Shown here one piece after another: positions 39,101 to 53,122 of a DNA stretch of 64,000 nucleotides. The position numbers were made by a program, and so were the translations under genes. Below the pieces are notes generated by a model that did no database searches, was not told where the DNA came from, and was given only the letters and a program-made list of their open reading frames with translations. Within the stretch, counting starts at the first letter, position 1; each line of letters opens with the position of its first letter. Origin of the DNA: Sipunculus nudus (Eukaryota > Annelida > Sipuncula > Golfingiida > Sipunculidae). The stretch covers positions 73,876,624-73,940,623 of the forward strand of contig CM049308.1 of assembly GCA_026874595.1 (NCBI GenBank). Direction: 5' to 3'.

Positions 39101-40355
39101 GGGAAGTACAAGTAAATTTTTTTAGATAATAATATATGGAGATCTTTTGAGCTTTGAACTTTTACCTCATCCTGGTTCATGACCGTCATGTCTCCGTGGA
39201 TCTGACGCCGCCAGTCTCCCGCCATTCCACGGCCTGGTCGCTTCCGGTCCCCTGTCGTCTGGTGAAGAACGGAATCATGGGAGATAAGAAGAATTGATAT
39301 GAGAAAAATTAGTATGGCAGATTCTATTATAATAACACCAACGCAAAATTGATGTTGATTAAAATTCAAACATATTATACGCATAAAACTGTGTAAACTC
39401 TCAAGTGATAGAATATTAAAGTCATAAAAATATCAGATTTTATTGTTACGACCACAAATGCAACATAAATATCCATATCAAAGAAAGACATATCGGTACA
39501 TAAACATTTTACACTGGTTTTCATCGAGGATATACGAGTTTGTCGGTCTCTTATAAAGATATAATTAGTAAGGCAAACGTGGTTATTTAATTTTTTTGGA
39601 AAAAAAAGATCTTCAGAAAAAATGATGAAGTAGATAAAAGATAATAATATAGCTCCAAATAATAACAGACACTGTAATTATTTTAGATAAGATTCCAAAA
39701 TCATGTTCAAAGCAAAGTTACTATTAAATTCTTGTGAAACTTTCCTTGTTTTTAGAAACCGAAATAAACCACCTACCTTAAATTTAAGCCTGAAACAACA
39801 AAAATAAACCAAACAATGTTTGTGGGTGAAAATCTGCTTCATGTTTGCAAACGTATTGATGTAATACCACATTAAATAAAATCATATAATTATATATATA
39901 ATTTACCTATTTTAATAACGAGTATGTTGCCCTTAGCACAAACACAAATGTTTTTATTTGTCTATATATTTGGAATAAGCATTGTTTCGGAAGTAAAAGA
40001 AAATAAAAAAGCTTAAGGTTAAGTTAGTGACTGATGTTCACAAAAGAGATAAGCACAAAAGAGTACATTTATTTTCTCTCTTCCTTGGACTGACCAGTAT
40101 CAGATAGGTGATGAGCATTTACTATATAGTCAATCCCTTCTACAGATTTTGTACATCAAATAATCTTAATCAATAAATTTATTTTTTTAATAATTTAATT
40201 ACAAATAAATTAGTCCGAATGAGATCTAGTTTACAGTCTAATGAAAGAAATAGTTCTGAATCTTTAATTTAAAATAATTTAAATCAATATATGTTATATC
40301 AAGGTGGCACTTACATTCCTGGTTGGTTTTCTCCCTCTGACGTCAGAGAAGCATC
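33101..40355 (-). CDS. TPCN: TPC-like channel exons 23-31: C-terminal tail including a 13-bp microexon
   Basis: Exons 40315-40355, 39777-39789, 39166-39258, 37770-37823, 37279-37322, 35664-35718, 35087-35159, 34596-34746 and 33101-33116. None matches a domain I know. Features: RKRPGRGMAGDWRRQIHGD, LELNRLVKGTMRRNQGP, VTDEQPLFPGHMDPPE, an acidic stretch ISEESEQDTITNKG, and ENGEMPEWVKKIMTSS. The final exon encodes only NGKK and the stop. Small exons with matching phases (41, 13, 93, 54, 44, 55, 73, 151 and 16 bp) suggest alternative splicing of this tail. Confidence 0.7.
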
Positions 40356-43300
40356 CTGAAATCATTATAAGCAGACTTATGTGTTTAAAAAATATCTCTA
40401 GTCTTTGTGTAAGTATGTATTTTTAGTCGTGTGTGAAAGAGTGATGATACATTTACATGTATACATTATCCAAAGCAAATCCAAATGATCTCGTCTCAAG
40501 TGACAATACTGCATGAAAGCAGCACAAAATGAATAGTCTGATAAATATTTTGAAAAGAGCAGTAAATATATATGATCACACCATATTAATAAGTCTGTTA
40601 AGTGCAAAAGTTATTTTTTCTGCTAAGTCAATCGGTGATCGTTTGAAATACTGACTATCAAAATCTATGTATTTTACATTTGAAACCGCAATACATGTTA
40701 GGTAATTATATGCGACATAGTTTCATTACACAGGGGCAGCTTTGGAATACATGTATATGTTCTCCTGAAGACCACCTACCTGCTGTTTGCTCAGATCGTT
40801 TGTTGTTGTGGCTGTTGTTGCTGCTGCATAGAGTTCGTTCTGATTGACTGGGCTGACCACCGCCTGACGCCTCTGTCTTCTTACCGCCCCGGTTACCACC
40901 TCGATCACGTGAGTTGCTATGGACATGGAACTATAACTGTATCATGATAAGCCTACTTTCATGTTATATGGTAATGATGCTTTTATACTGCGGGTAGTGT
41001 AATAACTAAAATGCACATAGTTCAAATAATACTTTTATAATTGTACAAAAAAAATACTAATAAAAACCTTTCTACCTGTGACTTATTGCTATTAACTATC
41101 CTTATGTATGCTGACAAATCCGTACGAATTTTCTCGAAAACCTTTATTATAATGTGTTTCTTAAATTATAAGAGTTTACATGTAAAATACAAAAATCGAT
41201 CATTTTATCATTTGAAATATGATTATTGCTGAACAAACTGTACGTTTTTCTTAATTTAAACTAAATTTCATGCTTTGAAATTGAGCAATCTGAATAATCC
41301 TTCCAGTTATACAATGTCATATCTATTTTAAAACTTCTGCGCAGATTTTCTTTTAAGAATTTAGAGGTTATCTAAGAATAACATCGTTTTTCATTCGATT
41401 GCTATTAATTGCAAATGAAACCTAACTGTCAAATCCAAAACCGTTTAAAATTTACGAGGAGATCCTTAAGCTCTTAGTATTGTCCAACCACCTTGCTTCA
41501 AAGAGCTATGGACATCTATATTTAAATTAATTTTAGCTCATTAGATGTTAGCATAGTTGTTTAAAGACACTGTAAATTAAATAAAATTAACAATGACAGT
41601 ATCCTCAAAAACAAACAATTATTTCGAGACGTTTTTCTTTATTTTCAAATTTTATAATCTTTCATTTTTCTTAAATTTTATTATTAAAATTTTTTAATAA
41701 TTTGACAAATGAGAGTTTATTAAACTGACCTGTGACAGTTATAATAAAAATGCATTTCAGATTACATATTTCCAAACATGTGTGCCAAATCAGACGGCAT
41801 TATTTCCGACGTTTTGTGAAAAATATCGCTCAATAATAATTTGCTCAAATCATGAGAAGAATCGACATAAAACATTAATTCGTATCATGCACTGATTTTG
41901 TTTTCCTACTCCTGCAATGGTTTGAATTATTTATGCTTTATAAAGAAGTGATTTTAAAGTCGAATGTCAAGCCTTTGTCACACTCTTCAGGAGGCAGAGC
42001 TTATGATCCCATGTCCTGTAATTAGGTCAGCAGGCTGACTAGATTGTGCTAATTAATATCACGGATCATTAAGAGAAGCAGTGTTTAGCTGTATGATCGG
42101 ATTTATCCGGTCACACTGCCAGTTTTCAATTTAGAGCCACCTCTGTTTAATTAACCAATGTGCAATTAAAGTTTGTTTCGTGTGAACACACGGGTGGGTT
42201 TGTATATACCCAACGTAGAGTTGACAAATCAGTTAAAATGCTACTTTTACTTAACAATAAAATGTTATGACAAAAAAAAATTACTAAGGTTTATAAAACA
42301 ACTTATTTATGGTATTAAGTAAACAAATTATCTGAATATTTTAAAATTTTAAAACAATACTGAGATCATTTATCAAAATGGCTGCATGATTTCGAATAAT
42401 CTCGCTGTACGTTAATTCCCTTAAAAAATTTGCAGGAAAAGTAAAACCGAAAAAAATGTATTACCGAGAGATTATGTAGAGGCCTGTGAAAACAAGAAAT
42501 TCTTCACGCTTTTGATGTCTCACTAACCGGAAAATTAATGTCTCTTCTCTGACTTATCAGAGTGTCCAACAAGCAAACTCATTTGATACAAGTAGCTTTT
42601 TGTGACTGCAGATACTAAAAAATATAGAATAGTCAGCCTACCTGGGAACCAGCCTATTTTACCAGTAGACTTGCGCCCTTTCCACAGATCCCCTCTTCGT
42701 TCTGTGACCTCGATTTCCTCGCCGACATGAAGATCAAGGTCATCATCTGATTTCTTACGGAAGGCCTCCACCACGCGAATTTTAACCGCAGCCTGACGCC
42801 TCTTCTTTTGGAATTTCATTTTCAGCAGCTGATCTTTGTTGACCGCTGAGGAAATGTCTTCATATCTGGTACCCTTAATGGGCGGCAAACCAGTTTAGAT
42901 TCAAACATACTCTCAGTAATTTTTTATATCGATTGTTTGTAAATTATGTATTTTCTGTATGAAAAATTAACCTTTTTAAATTCCAATTTTAATAGCAATT
43001 GATTATTAGTATTTTATACCTATTACAAATATTCTGATAAATATTATCTGATATAAAATCTAATGATTTAGCGAAAAGGAAACCCGTATTCGGCTGAGTC
43101 TATAATACTTACCTGGTTGTGTAAGCAAAACTGTACTAAAGGAATTCCAGTCAAAAATGATAGATGTTAATGATATAAAATCAAATGTAAGCACTGTAAG
43201 AATTAGAAAAACCTTGTGATAATGAGTTTCATGTTTCAATAGGGATTTGAACAATTAAATCTTACAGTCTCTTATATGGATTTTCTTAAATTCCTTTTGT

Positions 43301-46300
43301 CAGTAATACCAGCGGATCAGTCGTCACTTCTTGGCAGTGCTGTCAATAGGTGGATTGATTAGTATAGCCATACAAAAATCTTTAGAATTTAATAAAGGTA
43401 AATGAACATGGTATAGAACGGTAAGAAGGATATGGAGAAGTATTGAAAACAGTATAAATACATGTGTTTATCAGTAAAATTTAGAACTACCGTTGTAGTC
43501 CTGGAAGACTGTGTCCAGATAATAGACATTAAAAGCCCAGAAAGAATATACTAACTGCTGTTTCTCCGAATTCTATTTTCCTGTTACGGTCTTCGTTAAA
43601 ATCTGAAGTGCTACCAGAAATTCCATCAGACGGCGTATCCGACTAAAAAAGATATATGAACATCTTGAATCTGTATTGTATATTTGTATATATAACACAT
43701 GGTCCATCAGTAATATGTGACGGTTATCAGCCTTTACTTTTATCAACTTGTTATATTGTGTTACCCTTGGTTCGATGGTTGGTTTGTAAATAAACGACTT
43801 ACCGGAAAAAGGTAATGAACATATCTTGATGAAATTTTGGGAAATATTAGGGAAACATTCGAGGAAGACTTCATTAAACTTTTCAGTCAATATGAAAAAG
43901 TAGCATATAGGTTTTACTTTCAATGCTTCTTTTCCATTGTGACACAGGGCGGTCCTTGTTATACCTAGACTCAAGCCACCAATTGACAGGAATTAGGTCT
44001 TTAATTTATATGTCATTAAAGAGGAGAACCTGCGTGACTCTGCGTATATACACATAACCGGCGGGGTTTGGAGAAACGACGGACAATTATGGTAAATCAT
44101 TAGGTGTTATTCTCTTTAGATAATATTCCACTTTACCTTCGGGGAATGTGGAACTGACATCCTGCGAGCTTCTACGAGAGATTTCCTCCTCTGGTTGATG
44201 GCAGAGAGTGAGGGTCGGCGGGTTCTCTGTGGCGTTTCCTGCGTGCAACAGTAAGAATTAAAGCAAACATGAACCCATCAAGCGTTTTGTTGTATAAACT
44301 ATCTCATATTAGCACTTCCTCGGATCCCTGGCCTAAAATTCATAAGTTGTTGCATATATTCCAATATAAACCAGATATTCGCCATCCTAGCACACAACAC
44401 AATTAAACTTTAACAGAATGAACTACACACTGTCATTGTTGATTTTACCAAAAGATATATATATTTTATGATACAGTGGAAAGGGCAAAAACGTTTAATG
44501 TTGGATGTTTATTTTATTTTAAAGTTACCTTTGAAGGTCAGATACTAATACTTGCCCTTAAAAAGGTTCTGTTAATGAAGGAAATATTAGAGACAGCTAT
44601 AGTTGACCGTATCTAAATGGTTACACTTAGGTTGATTTACATTCTTTCAATTAAAATAGCCATGTTAAAATCCATATTTATTCCTTCAGAAAATTTCTAA
44701 CTGAAAGTATACTTAATTTTCATACTGTAATGACCCATATGTCGAATAAAATCGATCATATCGATCATATCGAATCGTGATCTGTGATGAGTATTTTTCA
44801 TTCATATAAATCATGAGCAATCCTACTTCATGTAAAGTTTCAATCTTTCAAATGATGTCATATTTACATCCGATTTTTTACCACATTTTGATTCAATAAA
44901 TAATGTTGAACACATTTAATCTAATAAAATTACCATCCTCGCGTGTCAATGAAGTGTTTCGAGAACATGTGCATGGCAATTATCAAACTCAAACACCAGG
45001 GGCGGGCCCAGGATTTCAGAAAGGGGGGGGGGGGTATTCAACCAAAGAAGACAAATAAGAAAACTTAAAAGAGGCTCCCCTGATCCAGAAAGAGAGGGAT
45101 CCAGGCCCGAAAAAAAGGTTTAAACCCCTGAAAAAGGGTTGTTTCGGCTCAAAAGGAGGGGCCCGGACCCCCCCCCCCCTGGATCCGCCACTGAATACCC
45201 ACAATAGAATCGGATTTAGATTATGCAAGTGTGGATTTAAAAATCAAATATCTTGATAGATCTGACAAAACTACAACTTTTTACGTAATATTCATGTCCC
45301 CTGTAGCCCCCCCCCCCCCCCCCCACAACACACACACATATTCAATCATTTCCTGGAGATAATTCTTTTAGTGCTTTGGATGGCAGGTCATATTTCAATT
45401 TTTTTATATATGATTTTACCATTTTTTCACTGTGCTTAAGAAAGTAATAGAATTGTAAGAATGTGTAGTGTCACCATTATTTTACTTGTTCTGTGAAAAG
45501 CCATTCTTTCTGTTTAAAACTCAAAATCACTTCAGCAAAAATTGATATAATGAATTAGTAATATTCTTTTTAAGATTAGGACATACACCTTTACCAAATG
45601 TCACCCATCACCAGTTTTCATACGTATTAATATGCAACATGCAAATTGAATGATGATAATCAATTAGTAAAATCAGTGTACCAATACAAGTGTCATGTAT
45701 GTGTTCATTCACAGCTGTTGTAGTTATTTGAACCAGATTTTGTATACCCTTGTGGAGGCAAATACTTCGTTAAGGATGATTCTGGCTGATTTACTAATGG
45801 TTGGTAGCTGAAATAGACAACCTGTGTCATACACACATATTTTCTTAAACATATGTAACAAAGAGCATGAAGGTAAAATACTTATAACAGTAACTGTTGC
45901 AATAAAAAGTGACATTCAACTTGAAAAAATATTCTCGGTCTACAAAATATATTTTATAAACAAATATTTAAAACTTAATTTCACCCGGCCTATAACAGTG
46001 AAATATTAGGTGAAAAGGTACACAACAGAACAATAACGCGTATCCTTTTATCAATTTTATATAAACTTACCAGTTTGGGAGTTGGTGTTCGAGGGTCATC
46101 AGGTACACATTGTTCAGCCTCGCCCTGATCATTTGTCGTCGTCAGCTGTTTGAATGCCTCGATTGTTATAGCAACGAAGAGGCTGAAAAATTTAAAAACA
46201 CAAAGAATGATCCAAGAATAAATAAAGTAAAAATGTTATAATCATAAATAGACATGAATTGAAAGCACAACGTATTTGAAATTTATGATGCAGGCATATA

Positions 46301-49300
46301 AACTTAAACAACGAAGTTTACAATGGTTTTACTTTTAATTAGTTTGAGCTTACATTTGACTTCCAAAAACCGCTATATATATCAACCAAAAAAGAAAATA
46401 TTCCTTACACAACAGGCCTATTATCAAGTGTCCTGAGGCTATTTTTTAATAATTAAAGCTGCTAAATACTGACAATAAAATTACCCATGTCTCAGTGTAT
46501 ATTTTTGTGCCTGCACGAACATATCGTTATAGATTTTGTATAAAGATGATGTTAGCGAGATACAACTTTAAATCATGAACTTTTCTTATTAAATAAAAGT
46601 AATCTATTTATAAGTTATCATTGCAAGTATTTAGCGAGTATTTAGAGTTTTCGGACTCAGGAACGGACATAAAAGACGTATTCTAGTAAATGTGACATGG
46701 ACCTATATTGGCACCATCCGGGGGGAGATACGGATTACTGCCTTCTTACCTCATGACCACCATATCAATGACGATGAAACACGTGACAAAGTAAACCGCG
46801 GCCCATCTGCTACTGGCTATCATGGCGGCGTTCATGATCTGGTGCCAGTTACTTGTCGTACACACTTGAAACACTTGAAGTAACGAACAACTGAAAGACA
46901 AAATGTACCTGGTTATTATATTTTCCGCAGGGGAGTTTCATATTTTTGTGACAGAAAGAAATGAATAAATCACCGGAATTAACGAAGTAGTCTTGTACCA
47001 TATTATTTTTATCTGATCTGCTTTTGACAGTATCGTCGTTCAAACACTAGGTCAAGCTTCTTGCTAATAAGTAAGCTGTCAGTTATTCCGGGAAGTACTG
47101 CCAAGACACTTTATCCACATCTTTGAAAATCGACATGATAATTGTTTTTCCTGTTATTCATCGATAGGACGGTGAGCTTTATTAAACATATCTAAAGCTT
47201 CGACAAATTCTGCAGAACTATACGGGTGACCTGACCTGAAGGTGACAAAGCCAAGGTCACACTGGTAGTCATAGTGATCTGAAACGTAGGAATAGTCAGG
47301 TTTGATGCCGTAGAAGATTTCCAATCCCAGAATGCCGTAAAAATATCTGCAAAAAAGGGACAGTATTTAGAAACAGAGGTATCATCACTGAAAAAAATAA
47401 TTAGAAATTTCAAGAACACAATTAAAATCTCAGTTTCAAATGGTACGTTAAATGTTAACTAATAAGTCAGATTCCCGTTTAACACGCCGTGAAATGTTAA
47501 GTTTATGATTATTAGTGTAAAACTACTACAGACGTAATCTTATAAATACCCTTCTGAAAGTAAGACAATAATATACAAGTTTCCTCCACTTTCCTTACAA
47601 ACGTGTCAAAACAGGGACAATGAAAGAAAAGTATAAATGAGGGGGGAAACAAAGAGAGAACTAAATTCTGAATTGTTTGTTAACATGTATCTGATGGAAA
47701 CTGATGACATTGACAGAAAATGGGAAGAAACGGATGGCCATTGCGGCCAGCTCCAATCGTAAGGCACATGAATGATAATAAAATCATTGTAGTACGTTTT
47801 TATTGTTATTTAAATGGAATACATCAATTATTTATGTCCAATTATCTTACAGGCAGTTGGTTTCCCGGTGTGTAAAACATTACTTTTTATTACTTAATGC
47901 ATTGAGGCACATTGAAACCAAAAGATGCCTGAATAGCATTCATGAACCAATTTATCGAAACTTTGTTGAACACAAGACGAAATTAGATTTTTTTAGGATT
48001 CCTTTATTTTTAGCTTGGATTATGAAAGGTGTAAGTCATTCATAAATGGCAGTGTATTGTTTTCCTTGATGTTTAATATTTCAGTGGATGTGACGAGGAG
48101 ATACTTCACTAACATGATGATAATGACCAGCATAATCAAGTCAAACATGACAGGGTAGATCTTGAAGAAGGTCACCAGGGCTTTTCCAGTTTGTTTTGAG
48201 TTGAAGCCGAGGCGACAGAAGATGGCCACCGATGACGTCACAGTCAGGGCGCCATGATAGGTCACCTGATCATCAACTGTGAACGCATTTGGCACAAGGT
48301 ACCACAGGATGTTAGCAATAAACCCGACCACCGAGAGACCCACGTCCAAGGCTTCCTGAATCTGAAACAGCTCAGATCCAAGGCCGAGGATTTTGACGAC
48401 AACCTCAACCTGGAATAATAGCGTGAAATTGAAAATTTACGACAGCCTCAATCTTGAAATGATAATATAGAATCGACACTCTTTCAAGGTTTCATCAAAA
48501 CATGTTACAACATCATAAATAATAAATTTAGTGATATTTCAGTTGTTTACAGTCGCAAGTTAGTTTATTGTATGAAACTGTTCATTTTTCATGTAACGCA
48601 CACCATTATATTGTTACTTGATCCATATACTGTTGTACTGTTATGCTGTATATATGCCTTATATTTAATAGCATGTTCACGTAAGCCACCTTCGTATATA
48701 CTCTGTTATACTGAATGAATACAATATGCTCTTGACAAGCCATTTAGACTTAAATGTAAATGAGGACTGAAAAAAACTGTTATGGTATCATATAGAGTAG
48801 TTCAATGATTATACGTTTGCGTTTCATTTAACAGAAATTTGATAATAGTTCTTTTATATTTCTTTGACTTATCACCACAATACAAAAACATTAATAAAGA
48901 AATTCATAAAATAAAATATAAGATTAAATGTAATGAAATAAATAAAACTGACGGCAAATAATAATGAATATTTGATATGTTAAAATTAAAGTCTGCGACA
49001 AAGCATTCATAATTGTAAAGGTTTAGCATTTCTACCAAGAAGAGAGTAATGATGGCGGTTTTCAGTCCTTGGACGATCAACTGCTGGGTCCACGTCATGT
49101 TGTGCCATTTGCAGCAGAAGAGCACGCTGTGGAAGTAGGGTTTAAACAATGATAAACGCTGTAAAAGATGTGTATGTATATATAAACTCTTTCGCGTCTA
49201 TGTGTCATCATCTACATAGTGAAAATTCTTTGTACCAAAACCAAACATAGCCTCTGCTTGTTTTCCTTATTGAGTGAATCTTTTTTTTTTGGTTAATCTT

Positions 49301-50071
49301 TCAAAAGAAATATTTTAATGATTCTCTTTTATTTCTCAAGAAAGCTGTTGTATAAGACTATCGTTAGTAATAGCTTCATAATTTTGTTGCCGAAATGTAA
49401 GCTACAATTTGTTTTCAAAGAGAACCTTTTCAACCGAAAGTAGAAAATCAAGCAAGACGAGTATGTCTAATTTGGTCAGTATCAGCTTTATATAATATTA
49501 AGAGTTCCCGCACTATTTTGTTCATATATGAGATACACTGTGATATTGTTATAATATAAAAAAATGAAGTTCATACCAGTGTACGATGATGAGAAACAAA
49601 ACGATAATTGACGTTGGTCGTGATGTCAAGAGACGTCTACTAAATCGGCAGAGCTTTGAAAACCACTGAGGTCGGCGAACCTGTAACAATCAACACAGCT
49701 AACGGGAATTATCTAATACGAAGGAAGTGACACTAGACAGGTACCCAATTACGGCCCCGCTAAAAGTGCTATGCCCAAAGACCAAAAAGGCTCCCACACT
49801 CTCATAAAGACCTATTTAGAAAACATTCTGGGTGATTGCTGGTTATTTATTATTTATCAAATAATTAAAATGGATAAATACTGGTAAAACTAATTTGATC
49901 AGATCAAGGTAACAGGAAAATATAAAACCATACTGTCAGTAATCTTAAGCGTATTAAATATACCAACGTATTAATAAGGGCAACGTATTATTTAAAGTCA
50001 ACGTAAAACTAAAGATCTCCATTACCTTGACATCGAAGAAACGTCTAGATGTAAAAAAAACTATAGGTATA

Positions 50072-50114
<43 letters not shown>

Positions 50115-53076
50115 CATTTAACCCCATTATCGGTATCCCAAAATTTGTTACCTTCCAGACTTTGTGCTCCCGTATATTTTCGTATGTAAGTGCATCTCGG
50201 AGTCGTGTGGTCCATTCAAACGTGTCAATATGACCGTCACTGTCCTCATCTGTATAATCAAGTATCTCAAATACGTCACTGTCGCTAAGCTACAAACCAG
50301 AATAGGTAAAACATAAATAAAAAATTTACAAATCCTGGAATCTTTGCAATTTGACAAAACAATCTCGGCTGTTACGATGTTATCAATGGATAAAATATAT
50401 ATTTAAAGGCTGTCTACCTTCATTATGCGTAGCTAATAACTTTCATGCTTGTAACCTTTTACTGTAGTAATCATTTAAGATTATGTATGGCAGTATTATC
50501 TAAAATTATCTATAATCATCATCCTGGATGTAAAGCATAATGAAAGCATCACTACATCATGTTAAATGTCGTCATCCAATTTCTCACAGTGTATGCTTCA
50601 TGCTTAACGTTTAATTGATCTTGAAATTTAAATGTGATCCGCAGCCAGCTGAAATTAACTTTAGAGTTTGCGCATGCCCATTAGATGCTTTACCGGAAAC
50701 CTTTCTCGACGAAGTTGGTGCGCAGTTTTTGCCCGAGAGATTATTTCTAATATTGGTGATTTACAAAGAATTGTAACTGCATGTCACCTATGCTAAACAA
50801 AGACCAACTTGTGTCGTAAACGTTTGATAATGGTCTACTTTGTTTTAATGTATTGTTTTGTCGTTATTTTGCAGGTAAAGCAAGCGTGGCTAAATCTCGC
50901 AAAGATAGGGGTCGTCCTCAACACCTGAATACCACCTAATACCGCTAATATTGTCAAAATACCCTATAAATAAAGACCATCGAGGCTTATATGATACGTG
51001 TAACCATTTTCAATAGAGGGAAGGGCTTAATCGGAATTTTAAATCGTCATCAGAGTAATGGTAAACGCCTTAAAGATCGGCGCTACACAAGCGGTTAAAG
51101 ATAGAGCCGATCTGTAAGGTCTGTACTTTAGCTGTATGGGGTTACGGTTGTAGGTGTCTGGTCAGCACATGGTCAGTCTGCAGCATACAGTTGCCAGGCG
51201 GTTAGTCCTATGAGATTCCCGTGGAGGGATGGTATGTATTATGCTCATATTTATTAAACCATGATGATTGTAGACATGGTGTGTTAATGGTGTTGCTGAC
51301 ATACTTAGTGTAATGTGTATTTGAACTGAACATTGCACTTAACAAAATATTGAGGACTGAACTGTGTTTTCCTATATGTTTACTCTTTATAATTTTCCTA
51401 TTAGTATATACATTTAATTAAGTAGCTTTGTAAGGTTGTTGTCACTTCACTTAGGCAAATACAGGTGGCTTAATCAACAGTTTATGGTATTTACCTATAG
51501 AGCTTTATATGTGACTTATTGTAACCATTGCTTTTATTGTGTCATATCTACCAGTTTAATTAATAGTTCATGTTATGTACTTCATTTCATGGGTCTGATT
51601 CTGTGACTAATACTGTTCGTTGTGTTTTTGTCTTACACCGGTGCCAACCACCTTTTTGTTTCACCTGTATTTCTGGTGTTGTACCTGGGTTCGTCCGCCC
51701 TAACTAAGATGCGATAAAACAGTCATCGTACAGTATCGAGGTTGTGTTGTTACTTCCACCCCTTACATAAAGATATTTATATTCTTGGTAGTTGAGGCGA
51801 AACAGCTGAGTGACTCCATGGAGTTATAAATTTAATTCATTTTTTTACTCATGATGACACAGAAGTGAGTTTAAATGTAATATACCAGTGAAATACCTTT
51901 GGTTTGACCATCTTGATCACGCGCAGGAGGGTATGATCACGCACGCTGATCACGCCTCTCGCTAACGGGTCCAGCAGATTCCACGCCTTCGCAAGCTCAG
52001 CTCGCTCGCGTTTCCTCTCAGCTTTAACGTGCTTTTTAGAAAATTCCCTATAATAATAATAATAATAATAATAATAGTAGTAATAATGATAAAAATTAGA
52101 ATTATAATGATAATTCATGAGATAAGTTATTCTATTAGTTCAGTAACTATAAATAAAAATAATAAATACCACTTGGGCTTTACTACTAATAATCATAATT
52201 TCATATGATACATAAGATTTATTCGACGTTTTACATACTGAAAGAAAAGTGATTTTTGACACACTTGCTTTTGAATATTAAAATGGAGTTTTCATAAACT
52301 AAATAACATGTGATAATAAGTCGCAAACATGATTTTTTCCCCACAGTGGACTAAACATAATGACAAAAAAAATAAATAAATGTAAACTCTGCTCGGACCT
52401 ATCGACAAGATGTACCTACCAATAGTATTCCACAGCCTGAGCGATGAGGACGGAGGTCAGAATAAACACACCAACATACAGGAAAATCCCGAAGTAGAAA
52501 AAATTACTCTGTCTATTCTGATAAGCCGGGATCATAAACTCCTACAAAACAATGATAAGACCTTAATAATTTTGAAAATGGTCGCTAATTACCTGTGGTG
52601 TCGTGCAATTTATCCTAGTGCACACTTTCTGTCAAATGAATAAACATGGAAGTTTATATATATCACTGTCATGTGTATTGATGTTAACCCAAAAGGCAAT
52701 TGTAATTATAGTGAACGTGCCAAAGCATAAATGTTCTGTCATTATTTCATTCTGGTTACATAACATTTCTAATATCATGAATGACGTCATATCATCTATG
52801 GACTAGAGAGTAAATAATGACTGATGTCTTTTCATAAGAAAAAAAAGTCAGTATTTATCGCTATATATATAATTTCAAATAGCATTTAAGGCAAATTAAG
52901 TGGCTGATTCTGCAGTTAGCTGTGGAATCCGTGATTATTATCACACACATTTGGAACAGGCATGCGGGTCAGGGTTAAAACAATTACCAAACTTTATACT
53001 TGAACACTTGAGTGCAGTTGCTTATGGCGACACTATTTAAAAGACAAAATCATAAAAAAGAAGTTATTACTTTTTT

Positions 53077-53122
<46 letters not shown>

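Noticed and set aside
46692-46883. 63-residue + strand ORF
   Set aside because: Antisense shadow of the repeat-II pore exon of the channel.
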